Numbered from the stretch's first letter, positions 37,402 to 49,940 are shown. The stretch is 64,000 nucleotides of DNA from Oikopleura dioica (GCA_907165135.1 OU015569.1:9610501-9674500); one strand, 5' to 3'. The notes: generated by a model from the sequence alone, not told the origin. Numbers and translations are program-made.

Positions 37402-39910
37402 ATGGAGAGTGACGAAAATATGGAATTTAATTTGAGTACGGTGGCGAACATACGTTTGGGAATTTATGGATTTACCTGGATTTTTGGTCTTGGTGCAAAT
37501 TTTTTAGGAATAGTTTAGACAGCATCAATTATTGACTTCAATTAGACCATTGACTTATTATTAATTTGAATTTATAATAAATTATTAAATAATTGTATAT
37601 AATATACAGTATATTATAATTGGAAAATAGTTATTCAAATTTAGTTATTATCATCAAAACCTAGCGAAATTAAAACTAAAAAAGTACTGCTGAGTTTATA
37701 CCTTCACAAAAATCGCTCTGTAGGACAGGATGACGCCATAAGTCAAGTTAAGAACTTCCAATAAAAAATATCTGGGAGAACCATTCGAGCATAAGCCTGT
37801 TCGTAAATGATTAATGAAGTCTATCTCCTTTTCCGTTTTTTCATTAAAAGCGTATGAAACGCATCGAACTCTAGAGGCCAAATATGAATGAAGCGCATCT
37901 GAAAGGCTAGCAACCTTCAGTGACCCATAGTTGGTTAGCCAATTAATGGAATGCCATGAAAGGTCCCAGCACAGCTGTAATCAGAATCCTTGGAACTTTT
38001 TGTTTTTATTTTTGCGATCGGAAAATTGGATCGCGCCTTCTGCGTGCCTAATATGCGAAATCCCTGAAAAGCTGTCATTCTTGTGGCGAACCTGGCTTTG
38101 GCGGATTTTCTCTTTTCGATCAGGTGCCCGATTTTATAATCAAAATTGATTTTCTAATCGCTTATCTCCGAAGATAGGACCCAAGTCTACACTGCAAGTT
38201 GATCACTTAGCATCTAATACCACGTGAAATATTTATGATCATTCGGGCATCTCAAGAACAGTGCACGATGCCACTTTGGATTGCTGAAATAATCAACGGG
38301 GAGACATGGATCTTCGGCGTTTTAATGTGCAAAATCACCACATTTCTCAGCTTGGAACGGATTTGTCTAGTCTTGCAGCAATTTACCGATCAGCATGCTA
38401 GTACAATCAGCTCAAATCCACGTATAGATTAACTTCTACGGCTCAACATTTTTCTTGGTCGCCATATCGCTAGATCGTTTCTTTGCTATTGCATATCCGC
38501 TGCAGGTTTTTGACGGAGATTTTTAATCATAAACTTAATTGTCGACCTTAGACGTTATCTTATCGTTCTGCCAGAAACGCAGTGTGGATTTCCGCCTCGA
38601 TTTGGGTGATTGTTTCCTGCGGCTCTTGCTTAGCGCTTTTTCACAGAGTTCTGGTTGAATGGCGACTTGAAGGAACTGGCTAACTCTTTACTTTATCCCA
38701 GGAGTAACTGAATTCTCCCGCCCGGTATTTTTATTTTTTATGCATAAGCCGATTAACAGAAAATTCAAATGAATGGACGTACAGTATTTGTCAGCGAAAT
38801 TACAAAAGAGAAAATGCAACGCCGTGTTACTGCGTCTGGAAAGACGAGTTCAACGAGAGATATTCCAATTTCAGACTCATTATTGGATTTATCTCCTTGT
38901 TTCTGGTTAGATGAGTAGTTTTTCAGCAAGCAATTAACTTTTAAGATTTGCGCTACTTATGTTTGGATTTTGTGCAAATTGAAAATATTCAAAGTTTCGG
39001 GCGGCCAGTCGTTAAACTCGTCTAGTTCACAAGCAAGGAACGCGCCAAAAAGCTAAAAACATGTAGTAAGAAGAGATTAGATAATAAATATACTTTTTAA
39101 TCCGCATTTTCTAACGCATTTTGGAACGCACTAAAGGGACGCAAACAGACGAAACATTACAATACAGTTGAGCATCATGACGTTCACTTTCTTCGTGTGC
39201 TGGCTGCCAAAAAATATTCTAAGGAAGAGGTGCGCCTGATCAGCCAGGGATGAGAGCTGGCTCAGCCGACGGCCGGGCTTGGCTTTGGTGAGTCGAGAGA
39301 AATTTGCGCACCCTCAACAGCCTCTTGAAAATAATTTATCCGGAGCTGATAAGTTACCAAAATCCCATTCAGATTTCAGGTAAACTTAAATGTGTATTCT
39401 TACACTGATTAGAGCTCAATCTCTAATTCAGTCGCCATCGCCTACATGAATGCCGCTTTATCGCCCATCTGCTACCTCGGTAATTCATCACTACCCCAGT
39501 TAATTACAACCTCGGTGCAATTATCGCTGCATCCCTCTTCCTTTTATCCCAAATTGGTTCCGAATAATCACAATTTTTGTAGAATACACGGTCCATTATA
39601 TAACTTATTTTAACTCCTTTCGGTTCATAAATTTACAAATAATTTACAAAAGATTCTTTTTAGTTTTATCAAAAAAACTGTCAAGTCTTTTGTCCACTTG
39701 TGTTCTGAATACGATAAAATGTTACGATTCCTCGCTAAATGTAAGTGACTCTTTTCGAATTCTCCAGTTCTGGTTCAGAATATAGGAGGAGCTGATGGCG
39801 CGGAGTATAAGTTGAAGATTGATGCTGATGAAATTGAAGAAACCGTCTCCAGCAAGCTACAATGTGCGTTTTCTTCTTCACTGCCACAGCAGCAAACCAA
39901 GCGACCCTAA
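37402..39910 (+). CDS. Class A (rhodopsin-type) GPCR
   Basis: Plasma-membrane receptor, probably of a peptide. ATG 37402. TM1 GIYGFTWIFGLGANFLGI (exon to 37512). TM2 VANLALADFLFSIRCPIL near 38080, with the conserved LALAD. TM3 WIFGVLMCKITTFLSL joined to GSTFFLVAISLDRFFAIAYPL, a DRF form of the DRY motif. TM4 ARNAVWISASIWVIVS. Extracellular loop 2 is Cys- and Asn-rich; TM5 FRLIIGFISLFL plus ICATYVWILCKLKIF. TM6 MTFTFFVCWLP. TM7 AIAYMNAALSPICYL, an N-P-x2-Y-like end (SPICY). The tail KTVKSFVHLCSEY looks like helix 8. The stop is near 39908. Introns between TM1 and TM2 are not resolved. Subfamily unknown; a polyadenylation-like AATAAAG lies near 40043. Confidence 0.85.
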
Positions 39911-40349
39911 CTCAGCCCATCATTCCGCCTCACTTCTGCAGAGCTTAACTCATTCCCTCTCCTCGTCAGCCAAATTTGATCAATTTCAAACGCTCGAGGC
40001 CCCGATTGCCATGTAAATAGAAAATGTACAGCTTCTAATAAGAATAAAGAACTCTAATGATATTCAAAGCTGTACTCATGGCCAGAGAAACATGCGTGTT
40101 AAAAATGACCGGATTTTAAAACACACGCTATTACAACTCCGGAAAGGACGTGTTTTATTTTCCTCCCAAATGATTCGGGGAAGTCGTCGCAGTGTTTAGC
40201 AAAGAAAAACTTGCGCAGGATCAAGTAGCTTAAATTTTCAAGCACTTTTGCCTTCTTCTTCTAGTCGTTTAGCTTCAAGTCTCTTCTGACGAAGTCTTCG
40301 GAGTTGATTTATCTTCCACTGAGGAAGATGAGACCACGGGCCAGGTCTT

Positions 40350-41308
40350 TTAGTTGTAGGGGTCGAGGAAGTTGATGACACAGCGGAAAGTCTTAAGGGT
40401 GTCAACATCGATTTTGGCGTTTTTAAGAAAGCTAGAAAAAACAGCCTTTCTTACCTAGGTAGGGTTTTTTTGATTGGTACTTTAGCAGCTGTTTTTTTCT
40501 TCGACGGCATGGTTTTCGGTAATTTTGTAGTTGTAATCGTTTTCATTTGAGCACGACGAATGAGAGCTGGCTTCTTTATTGTTTCAATTCCCCTGTAGTT
40601 TTCTCTGACTCGGCCATTTTGATCGACATTCAATGAAAATCGCATGTCCTGTGATTTCTGTGGTGTTGTCTTTGATCGGTTTCTGAGCTGCATTTTTGGT
40701 CCTTCTACTATCGTACTAGTCCTTCCAAAGTGCGTCTTAGGAGATTTCGGTTTCCTTTCCGGAACTTTAACTTGGGTCCTTTTGACGGGCGACTCATTTT
40801 CTTTGTGAAAAATAGAAAAGTCAATTGAGAAAGGAGACGAAAAAGGGTCGACAAAATTCTTGGTGTCGATGTTGCGCCATTCTTCGAAGTCTGTAGGCAC
40901 CCACCCATGATTACATTTAGAGTCAGTGCAGCAGGTTCGGCAGACGGAGTTAAGAGTTGCTCGACTTGGAGAAAAGATCTTGCATTGATGCAGGTTTGGA
41001 TTGTCCAGCGAGACGATCTCGCCCCGGAAAGATGCAAAGTTCTGCTTCACGTTCGCAACACAAGTGTTCAGCGAAGAGCATCCTGCTTGAACCACTTGGA
41101 CTTCTTTCGCAAGAAATTGAACGTCCATTGTGCATGCACCTGTTGGACAGGATTTCAGTTCGCCGGAAAGCCAGCATTCATCAAAGCTCTTCTCGTGGCA
41201 GATCCAGCATTCTGTTGACAAATCTCCACTATTCGATGCTCTCTGTTGACCGAAAAAGAATCCGGAAACTACGTCTACTGATAAAATCTGAAGAAGCTTC
41301 ATTTTCAT
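40350..41308 (-). CDS. Ly6/uPAR-like secreted protein with long basic tail
   Basis: Two exons: 41308-40455 and 40431-40350 (GT-AG, 24 bp between them, very short). ATG 41308 gives a signal peptide (MKMKLLQILSVDVVSGFFFG). A three-finger Ly6/uPAR-type domain follows: ECWICHEKSFDEC, CPTGACTMDV, AGCSSLNTC, and a closing CRTCCTDSKCN, the family's CC-x4-CN signature. The remainder (over 100 residues) is very Lys/Arg-rich, with repeated KxP/TTP motifs (VKVPERKPKSPKTHFG, LRNRSKTTPQKSQ). There is no GPI-type hydrophobic end, so it is probably secreted. The basic tail is unusual for this family. If the small intron is not used the protein ends at KKTLPR. Confidence 0.8.
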
Positions 41309-41590
41309 CAGTTAAAAATTTAAAAAATTCAGAATATGAAACATTTTGGCTCACGCAAATTTGGTTTATATACGCGTTGTAGGTGGAAAATGTTGTTTAC
41401 AACTATTTATCCCTTTTGTTAACTCAAATATTTGGAAAAGACGGCGGAAATGTCCTTCGGGAGACTCTTTTTTTCGATAGACGAGAAAATGCTTTCGAAG
41501 TTTTTTACTTTCTGCGCTCTTTTGAAACTAATCGACTGCTCAAAACACGCGTATGGGTGACAAAAAGTGGCGATAGATAACAACCTTTTT

Positions 41591-43352
41591 AGACACCATC
41601 GTCAATTCTGCCCAGGAACCGTTCAACTACATCTTCAATCGGACGTTGACTGTAAGTTGACCGGTATTAGCCGTGACTGAAGAATCTAAATGGTGGAACG
41701 GGAATCAATGGTTAGGAAAGAGTCAGCTTTGTTGCTTTAATTTTGATTAACGGCAACGTTTGATTACTTGTTGGAAGAATGCATTGCTATAAACAGTACC
41801 ACGTGGACCGTCATTCAAAAAAGAACGCTCTCGCAAGAATCAAGTATCAATTTTAATCAGGTAATCATTGCCCGTGCATGTAAATATAGAAATGGTAACA
41901 CTGAAAATAATAATTATCTAATTAATGATGTCGTTATCTCATGTGTTTAGTAGAGCCTCAATAAGCTGGAGCAAAATTAATCGCTATCAAATAAATAAGA
42001 TTACAAATCACTAATCAAAATGTTCGAAACTGACTGTTTCAGAACTGGAATGAGTACGTAACTGGATTCGGAAACAATCGATCGCCTGTCATTACGTTCA
42101 ACTCGTCTCTTCAGTACTGGATAGGACTGCGCCAAATTTCAAAAATGACCAAATTTAGTACTTCGCTGAGACTCGAGGATACGTCTCATATACATTCATA
42201 TAAAGAAAATTTCATATTTATTTATTTGCGACGCGAATATGAATATTTTTAATATGTCTGCTAACCTTACCAAATATGATATGGTATTTTTAGTATCACA
42301 TGCTCACAGATGCCCGCGTATTTCGTAATTTTCAATGCAATACAGACATTTTAGGACACACTGCTTCCGACAAAGACATCAAATTATCATATTATTGAGA
42401 CGGTAAAGCTTATGTTAGAAAACGGAGTCTTAAAATTCGCAGAGGAAAGAAGTTTCATCAAATATAAACACAAATTTACTCTCAAATTTGTTTAAACTCG
42501 GAAAGTATGACGACTTTGCTATTTCTAAAGAAAAAGATCTCTTTCGATTAAAATCCCTGGGAAATTGTAAGGTCGATTAATCAGGCCTAAAAGCCCCAAA
42601 AAAAAACTTTAGTTCACGGGAGTGGAGATGATGTGGGAGATTCTTTACGCGGATTTAGTGATGGTTTGCTTCTCAATTACGGAAAAATGTTGCACTGAAT
42701 AGTTGAACATTCCTAATAAGATTTGAAAACAAATTGAAGAACGAGCGAATGACAATGCACGAACGAATGTTTTTCACGACAAAAGATAGGTACCTTCTTT
42801 TTTCGACAACTTGACAAATTAGTAATGTGACATTACCCGTATCTCTACGGTAGAGACTCTACCCTTTAGAGATCACGATCTATTTTTCTATTTTCGTCAC
42901 TTTATTTTATTGTCCTTTTTCTTTGTTTCCTTTACAGTACTGTAATAAATAGAATATACAAAAAAATGGGCAGATGGAAACTGTGCTGATGAAGATGGTG
43001 GCGGCTGGTGGTACAACAAGGGCTCTATAACTGCTCGTTGTGTTGTGTATCAAGTTGATTAGTATTATTCTTTATGTGTGTTATTACAGCAAACATAAAC
43101 ATTGCAGTAAATGATAACAAACGTGGTAACTAGCGGTTTTTTACCAGAAGTATTCATAATAAGGTTTCCTATTTAATAGTCCTTCATTAGTTAGTCCTCA
43201 ACTAGTCGTGGCCAATTCTTAATCTTGAATTGAGTCCTACTCTAAGCCGATGCTCCGCTGCGAATCTAAATGGAGAAAATACAATTCTATGGGCTTCGAA
43301 CAAATTTATTTTCAAGATCAGTGCCTCCCGGATGCTGCTCAAGCGGAATTGA
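41591..43352 (+). CDS. Fibrinogen-related domain protein (partly resolved)
   Basis: Secreted lectin-like family (FReD). Seen: NSAQEPFNYIFNRTLT (41605-41650), then INSTTWTVIQKRTLS to a GTAATC donor near 41862, exon 42054 NWNEYVTGFGNNRS...QYWIGLRQISKMT...SLRLED, exon near 42975 DGNCADEDGGGWWYN, and a last exon with CSAANLNGE ending LLKRN at 43352. These match the FReD core in order: WTVIQRR, W-Y-GFG, WLGL, NCA-GGWWYN-C, LNG. Introns are long for this genome (several hundred bp). The joint after WWYN and the N-terminal start are unresolved, and the middle part of the domain (between LRLED and NCA) was not found, so it may be a degraded copy. Confidence 0.6.
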
Positions 43353-43447
43353 AGTTATTCACTCTCTTCGGAGAGGCGAAATTTTGCGGATTTAGTAAGG
43401 ATAATATCTTCGCTTAAATTAATTTTATTGCGTCAATGGAATAAAAG

Positions 43448-45889
43448 TCACGAAAGTCTTGAGATTACTAATCCCAGCAGGAAGATCGCAGCTGTAGGAA
43501 GGTTTCCGTAGCCATAGAATTGAAGCGCAAAAGGAGCGAAGACAGAAAATCGTAAAAGCTCAATCCACGCGACAGACGTTGATTTTGAAAACCTAGCGCC
43601 GCAAGACTAAAAGTATTTTTATGAAAACATCGTCACATATTTCGATCACACGGTTAAGACGCCTATCTTAATTTTGATCATTTTCTTCCTTTTTTTTTCG
43701 GGAGCCTTTGCCGAAAAGTTTATGCATGCTACGGCTTAAATATATTCAAGGCCATCATAGCAGTATAGTCTATACTGTATAGATCAATGCTTAGTATCCT
43801 TCTTACCATTAGTGTTAGTGTTGTCCCAACGCAAAGAATCAAATCTTCTGCACTAAACATTCTTTCGTCAGAGCGCTGAACTGTTTTAATGTGCTCTAAA
43901 AACATGTTTCGGGCATTCAGCAGCAATTTGTTCTACCTTCGATAATATGTGTGTTGACCAGAACCTGCGTGAATGCGCATACTTTAGAAAAGGTAGAAAT
44001 CTTTACGTCGTACGGAGTGTATTTCACGTCGGGTGTTGGAATGTGCGAAGGATTTCCTAATCTAGAAGAAGCTGAGCGCTCAGTTACGAATATTCGGAAT
44101 TCACCTGTACTCTGGCTCTTTCTCGTCATACCCCGGCCCGTAGAAAAGGGCACGCAGCTTGGGACCGATTCCGCGCGCAGAAGCAAATTTCGAAATCACG
44201 TACTGAACTCATGTACCAGTAGTTTCAGATATTTGCTTTCATACCTTCGTATAATCGAACTGGAGTGGAATCACATCAAATGTATTGGCAGGCTGCACAA
44301 GACCATACTAATCTCCTGGGTATACAAAAACGCTCGTACAAAAACTAACTCTATGCTGAATACTCGAGCCTGAATTTTCTCATCTGTCGAGTCCTCTGCT
44401 GCGAATGTGCCGAAAATTCTATCCCAGATTATCAAAACTCCAGCGTAATTCTTGTCAATACAAAATGGATTTCTTCCATGGTGGACACGATGATGACTCT
44501 ACTAGATGAAAGATTTCGAGAGCTTTTCGATGGCTACCGGAGTGTTGAAGATGAGTTCAAAAGGGCCAAGTGTTCTTATTATTTCCGTGTGGATCCAAAA
44601 TTGAAACGTCAGATTGATGCTGTAGTGCGTGTAAAACATAGTCCAGTGGATTCCAAGAAGCGCACACGGCAGGAGCAGGATCTCATTGTACTGTCTTGTG
44701 GTCAGAACGGGTATAAACCTTACTACGCTTTTCTAAACGTGCCAACAACATTCCTGAAGTTGAATGACGCTCTGCCGCAGCGCCGTTGTCAAATTGTAAT
44801 CTTCAGACGAGTGATGAACTAAAATTTTGATCTAACCACAACGACATGTCTACTTATTCAGTACTCATATTGGGTGTCTCAAGCATCTTCCGAAACCGAA
44901 CAAATCAGAATTATATGTTTATTTATGCATATTCGTATTTCATAGAGAGTTTATTTCTCTTGATTAAAGTTATTTTCGGGCACCCGATCCTTGAATGAGC
45001 TGCCCAGCCGATATTCCATTCGTGAAGAAATCTATGTGCCCAGTAGTAGAAAAAGTCAACAACTATCGCAGCAAAAATCCAATGCTCCTTTCCGTAAGGG
45101 TCTCAGTTTTTGCCTCCACATAGTAAGCTCTTACGGTAGTAAGGATGATGGAAATTATATACGAAGAAACATGCATCAAGGACGATGAAAAATCGTCTTT
45201 TTGTTGGAAATAATCCGATGGAAAGTCTTCTTCTTATCCGAAAGCGCTTTTGGCGTGAGGACGATTTAGAATTTTTTATATAAAACGAGTCGTATGGAAA
45301 ATTTCTACAGAGCTTTCCTTGCCATTTTTCCTTCCTCCATTTGCTGGGGAATCATTCTTCCTTTATCTTAGACCTTTCCTTAGAGTAGTAGTCGAACTCT
45401 AGAAGTCGATAATCGTAGACAAGCGGATAGATGTAGTACCTTAACTCTCCGGTAAAAGATTGTGAAATAGATTATCAACCTAATAAGTTCGAATCTAAGA
45501 ATGATCGGAAGACGGCCAAGACAACCCATCGCAACGTTGGTCGCCATATCATTCATTCGATTTCGGTAGCCAAATATGCCTTTATTTAGATACAATTCCA
45601 CCACTTTTATATGGTCGACAAAGACTTCTACGATAGAATTCTTTCAAATATCTTTCGGACCAAAACATATAAGCAAACCAAACAGCGGACCTGACAGCTC
45701 CAAAAAGTCAGGATCTCGCGCAAAAGGCTTCGGAGTCGATTCTTCAGGTGTTACAAGATAGAACCATGCTCGAACAGGAAGCAAGACGTTTTTCGAAAAC
45801 TTTTCATACAGCGCTTAAAGTTGATTATAAAAACTCTTCTTTTTAATCGAAAAAAATGCACGAAAATTACCTTCATTGGTGTCATTCAT
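43448..45889 (-). CDS. AGMO: Alkylglycerol monooxygenase (AGMO)
   Basis: Cleaves ether lipids with tetrahydrobiopterin and non-haem iron in the ER membrane. Exon 1 is 45889-45871 (MNDTNE), exon 2 starts at 45813 ([24 protein letters not shown]). Then [14 protein letters not shown], and the histidine boxes: [46 protein letters not shown], and [20 protein letters not shown]. These match the family's eight-His diiron-type core. Downstream: [47 protein letters not shown], and a last exon with [17 protein letters not shown], stop at 43448-43450. Length and order fit full-length AGMO. The junction between WAAHS and HHSSEDYN lacks a clear GT donor. Confidence 0.92.
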
Positions 45890-46674
<785 letters not shown>

Positions 46675-46698
46675 GTTTCGACTTAGTGAATCAAAACC

Positions 46699-46714
46699 GG
46701 CCCTTTTAAGGGCC
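46699..46714 (+). terminator. Histone mRNA 3' stem-loop (H3)
   Basis: GGCCCTTTTAAGGGCC: 6 bp stem, TTTA loop, followed by ACAAA. Binding site of the stem-loop binding protein for 3' processing. Confidence 0.93.
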
Positions 46715-47861
46715 ACAAATATCTTAAAATCTCACCTCATAGCATATCTTATGCTCGCAACTGGTGAAACAAACAAAATTGTTCTCGAAATGAGGACAAC
46801 TTATGTCTTTGATGATGCATGCTCTTTTCAGCTGTCTTGCTTTTTTTTTAAATGTCGTAAAATTTAGAAGGTAAATGCAATAAGAAAGCCACGAGAAGCG
46901 TACAGCAATGAGATTGCGATAGTGAATGTTTGTGATGGCAATTAGCATATTTTTAAGTAAATGGCAGTATTGGTTATTGAAATAAATTTACCACTTCTGA
47001 TTTCAGAGTCGGGCATCTTCGCTCGTGTCTTCGTCTAGTCAGGATCTTTATCCGCTGTTTGTAGTATTTCTTCTCTCTTTCTCCTCTTTGCACGGCTCCC
47101 ACTTTGGGGATGCGGATTATTCTTGTAAAAGTGCCTTTTCTTGTAAATTTGAAGAATTTTTTTCTAGAGGGATAAAACGTAAGAAAAGTATCTGAAACGA
47201 AAGTTTAACATGTTTTACGTCATCTGATATGGAAATGTATCTTTCTGACACCTCAGAAACAATTTTAGGGCAAAAACAAAATTTTGAAATTTTTCAAATT
47301 TTGATTTTTTTCGGAAAAAATTATTTTAAACGATCAAAAATGACGATAGAAGAGGCATTTAGTTCGAAAAAATATATAAGGAGTGTTATTTGAGCGTATT
47401 TAGTGCTTTTTCAAATTTACAAGAAAAGGCCCTTTTACAACAAAAGTCCGCGTCCCCCCACTTTGCACTACCGCACCATTTTAAATGGTCCATTTACTTG
47501 ACAAACTTGATCTTCTCTTTCACACCACTTATGATTACGACTCATGAATCATGAGTCATGATTTCCAAGCATGTGGAGTCCACACTGTGGAGCTTGCTTA
47601 CCTGGAACATCTGGATATAGCTGTTCTGGTTCAGCAAGGTAACCGCTTTTATTTTAGGTCATAATACGACCTTCTCATGTGACTCGAATCAGTAATTTTT
47701 CATGAAATGATGGAAAGCCACAGGCAAACAGCAGTCGACCTTAATATCATGCATTCGCTGTCGGTATTCTTCCTTTGAATCAAAGGCTTTAATGCTAGAA
47801 ACTCAGCCGGTAGCCAAAGCTTTTCAGTCTACTCTCGTAGATGAAAGCTTTGTTAATTTGT
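46715..47861. other. Spacer in the histone cluster
   Basis: AT-rich, with no coding signal. It holds an AP-1-like inverted repeat, GACTCATG-AAT-CATGAGTC (47539-47557). Nothing else seen. Confidence 0.5.
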
Positions 47862-47877
47862 GGCCCTTAAAAGGGCC
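47862..47877 (-). terminator. Histone mRNA 3' stem-loop (H2B copy 1)
   Basis: On the minus strand it reads GGCCCTTTTAAGGGCC followed by ACAAA, 26 bp after the H2B stop. Identical to the other four stem-loops. Confidence 0.93.
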
Positions 47878-47902
47878 TGTTTTTAAGCGTCAAGTATAAA
47901 AA

Positions 47903-48241
47903 TTACTTAGACGCGGTGTACTTGGTGACAGCCTTAGTACCTTCGGAGAGGGCGTGCTTGGCAAGCTCTCCGGGGAAGAGGAGTCGACAAGCAGTCTGGA
48001 TCTCCCGGGAGGAGATCGTCGACTTTTTATTGATCTTGGCGAGGCGGGAAGCTTCACAACCGACACGGTCAAAGATGTCACACACGAACGAATTCATGAT
48101 TGACATGGCTTTGGAGGAGATTCCTTGGTCGGGGTGGACCTGCTTCAGCACCTTGTAGATGTAGGTCTGGAAGGACTCCTTTCGGGCCTTTCGGTACTTG
48201 CGGGCGGCGGCGGCGGCGGGCTTGGCGGGAGTTTTGGCCAT
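47903..48241 (-). CDS. H2B: Histone H2B, copy 1 (diverged)
   Basis: 112-residue intronless H2B. ATG 48241 ([20 protein letters not shown]), chosen because the frame upstream of it is unrelated. Core: [56 protein letters not shown]. The tail is short compared with most H2B. It has Cys in SFVCDIF where copy 2 has Arg, plus several differences (FQTY versus [12 protein letters not shown] versus STISTRDI). It shares a divergent promoter with H2A copy 1. Confidence 0.95.
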   Translation of the reverse strand: MAKTPAKPAAAAARKYRKARKESFQTYIYKVLKQVHPDQGISSKAMSIMNSFVCDIFDRVGCEASRLAKINKKSTISSREIQTACRLLFPGELAKHALSEGTKAVTKYTASK

Positions 48242-48534
48242 TTTGGTGTTTTCGACTTTTTTCAATTGTCGGAATGTGAAAATCTCGCTCAGACGCGGCC
48301 TTATATACACATTGCTGGGAAGGACCCGCCTACGCTCCTCTAGAAACTTTCTCGAGAGAATTTGTTTTTCTCTCTGCGCTTTCCAGAGATTCTGCGCGTT
48401 GGTCGTTGTTGTTTTTCTCTTTTCAGGGAAAAAAGTTTCTAGAACGGGCTGTTGTTCTTCCCACCCGTGCCTATATAAAGGGCCCGGGAAGGCGGGGCTG
48501 CTCATTCTCACTTTTGACTCTGAAAGTGCAAGAC
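48242..48534. promoter_or_regulatory. Shared bidirectional H2B/H2A promoter, unit 1
   Basis: 293 bp between divergent ATGs. TATA boxes face both ways: TATATAAGG (minus strand, near 48300) toward H2B and TATATAAAG (48471) toward H2A. A GC-rich box (GGGCCCGGGAAGGC) lies next to the H2A TATA. Confidence 0.8.
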
Positions 48535-48903
48535 ATGTCCGGACGAAAATCCCTCAACAAGAAGACCAAGGCTGGCAAGAAGAGCCGCTCCGCCCGCGCT
48601 GGACTCGCGTTCCCCGTCGGCCGAGTGCACCGAATGCTTCGCAACGGCAACTGGGCTGATCGAATCGGCGCCGGTGCTCCAGTCTACTTGGCCGCCGTCC
48701 TCGAGTACCTCACCGCCGAGGTGGTCGAGCTGGCTGGCAACGCCGCCCGGGACAACAAGAAGAGCCGAATCAACCCCCGACACATCCAGCTCGCCGTCAG
48801 AAACGACGAAGAGCTGCAGCGACTCTGCGGCGGAGTCACCATCGCTCAAGGTGGTGTCCTCCCCCACATCAACCCCGTCCTTCTTCCCAAGAAGAAGAAC
48901 TAA
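48535..48903 (+). CDS. H2A: Histone H2A, copy 1
   Basis: 122-residue intronless H2[21 protein letters not shown], then the core [60 protein letters not shown]. The tail ends KKKN with no SQ motif, so it is not an H2AX type. Several core positions differ from canonical animal H2A ([35 protein letters not shown]). The protein is identical to copy 2 at 50067-50435. A stem-loop follows at 48933. Confidence 0.97.
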   Translation: MSGRKSLNKKTKAGKKSRSARAGLAFPVGRVHRMLRNGNWADRIGAGAPVYLAAVLEYLTAEVVELAGNAARDNKKSRINPRHIQLAVRNDEELQRLCGGVTIAQGGVLPHINPVLLPKKKN

Positions 48904-48932
48904 GGACGTCTTTTAGGCGCTTCTTCGAAACC

Positions 48933-48948
48933 GGCCCTTTTAAGGGCC
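48933..48948 (+). terminator. Histone mRNA 3' stem-loop (H2A copy 1)
   Basis: GGCCCTTTTAAGGGCC then ACAAA, 29 bp after the H2A stop. Confidence 0.93.
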
Positions 48949-49301
48949 ACAAACAAACAAAATCTATTCTCATCTAGAGAAGTGCCCCATCGTCAAAATG
49001 ACGATCATCTTCTTAGATTATTGGCTTCCTTTTGAATAACCAGTAAAACACTGCTACAGTATCTTCATCTTCGAAACGTGTAATCCAAACAAATGCTCTT
49101 CTAACACTTCCGACCTTTAGTCACTGTACAAATCGAGCGGGTTGCATGTAGGAATGAGCATTGGAAAGTCGATTATTGACATGTATTCAAGTTCCATTGC
49201 AAAAATGGAAACCCAAATTTACATCTTCAAGTGCGTGCCTTAAAAGCCTCGATTTCGTTAAAAGATCATCAGATCTAAAGGACTGAAAGAAAAATCAATA
49301 C

Positions 49302-49940
49302 ATGCATTTTTACGAAGCAGCAGAAGCCGACCCGAGATATGGATATTGCTCGATTACGTATTACCTGATCAGTGAAGGGATGATCTGGGTTATCTTCGGT
49401 TTGGTCTTCGTTCTCATAATTTTATGTTGTGTGCCTCTCGTTTTTCAAGTAACGAGCTTTCAAATTGGACTATCAGGAAACAAGAGCTCTCGAGCTCAAA
49501 TCTACGTCATTGCCAGCTTTGATTTTCTCGCCACTTTGACCTTCTGCATCGGATGGTACTGGACCGAGAGTTTGGAGAACTACACTCACATTTTCGCGTG
49601 GTTTCTCATTGGATTTGTCGGTTTCGTCTCCCTCGGCAGCTTTTTGTATCATCTTAGAATTCTTCTCTCGAATAATTCTCTGATACATTTTTATGCCTCC
49701 GAAGAATCTTACCAAAAAGCTTCCTCTCCGGTGATACCGCAATCGACTGAGAAAACAGCCATCCCTGTAGTTCAACAAACGAGTATTGTCATACCACCTG
49801 AAGCAAGTGAGCTGATTTATCTTCAGGCAGAACGAAAGTTTGCAATTTGGATGACTGTGATCATGTTTTTGATCATGTCTGCTAGCATCATTTACATGTA
49901 TTTTATATTCAATTGTGCCTGGAATATTGTTTTGAACTAA
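49302..49940 (+). CDS. Four-helix membrane protein, unrecognised
   Basis: 212 residues, intronless. Hydrophobic segments near residues 27-50 (MIWVIFGLVFVLIILCCVPL), 66-86, 92-114 and 184-205 (IWMTVIMFLIMSASIIYMYF). The loop between helices 3 and 4 is longer (about 65 residues), Ser/Glu/Pro-rich. The start MHFYEAAEADPRYGYC lacks a signal peptide. No family recognised. The gene sits between the two H2A copies, with no stem-loop of its own; AATAAA lies near 49962. The opposite strand also has a long open frame here but lacks such a pattern. Confidence 0.75.
   Translation: MHFYEAAEADPRYGYCSITYYLISEGMIWVIFGLVFVLIILCCVPLVFQVTSFQIGLSGNKSSRAQIYVIASFDFLATLTFCIGWYWTESLENYTHIFAWFLIGFVGFVSLGSFLYHLRILLSNNSLIHFYASEESYQKASSPVIPQSTEKTAIPVVQQTSIVIPPEASELIYLQAERKFAIWMTVIMFLIMSASIIYMYFIFNCAWNIVLN

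Larger units (their letters stand above)
48400..48960. repeat. Inverted duplication arm 1 (H2A gene, promoter and stem-loop)
   Basis: Nearly identical, in opposite orientation, to 50010-50575. Identity covers the H2A coding region, the 3' UTR through the stem-loop, and the promoter past the TATA box. It fades toward the H2B side. The two arms flank the membrane-protein gene at 49302-49940. Confidence 0.85.

Noticed and set aside
43951-44373. Plus-strand ORF of 140 codons
   Set aside because: It lies opposite AGMO exons whose protein and histidine motifs are certain; no recognisable protein in the plus frame.
44478-44822. Plus-strand ORF of 114 codons
   Set aside because: Antisense to the AGMO core ([15 protein letters not shown]); a shadow.
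45480-45560. Possible tRNA (GTTCGAATCT)
   Set aside because: The T-loop-like string has no matching acceptor stem or anticodon arm, and lies within AGMO.
48125-48659. Long open frames on the plus strand across the H2B/H2A promoter
   Set aside because: Antisense or out of frame to histone genes with clear TATA boxes and stem-loops.
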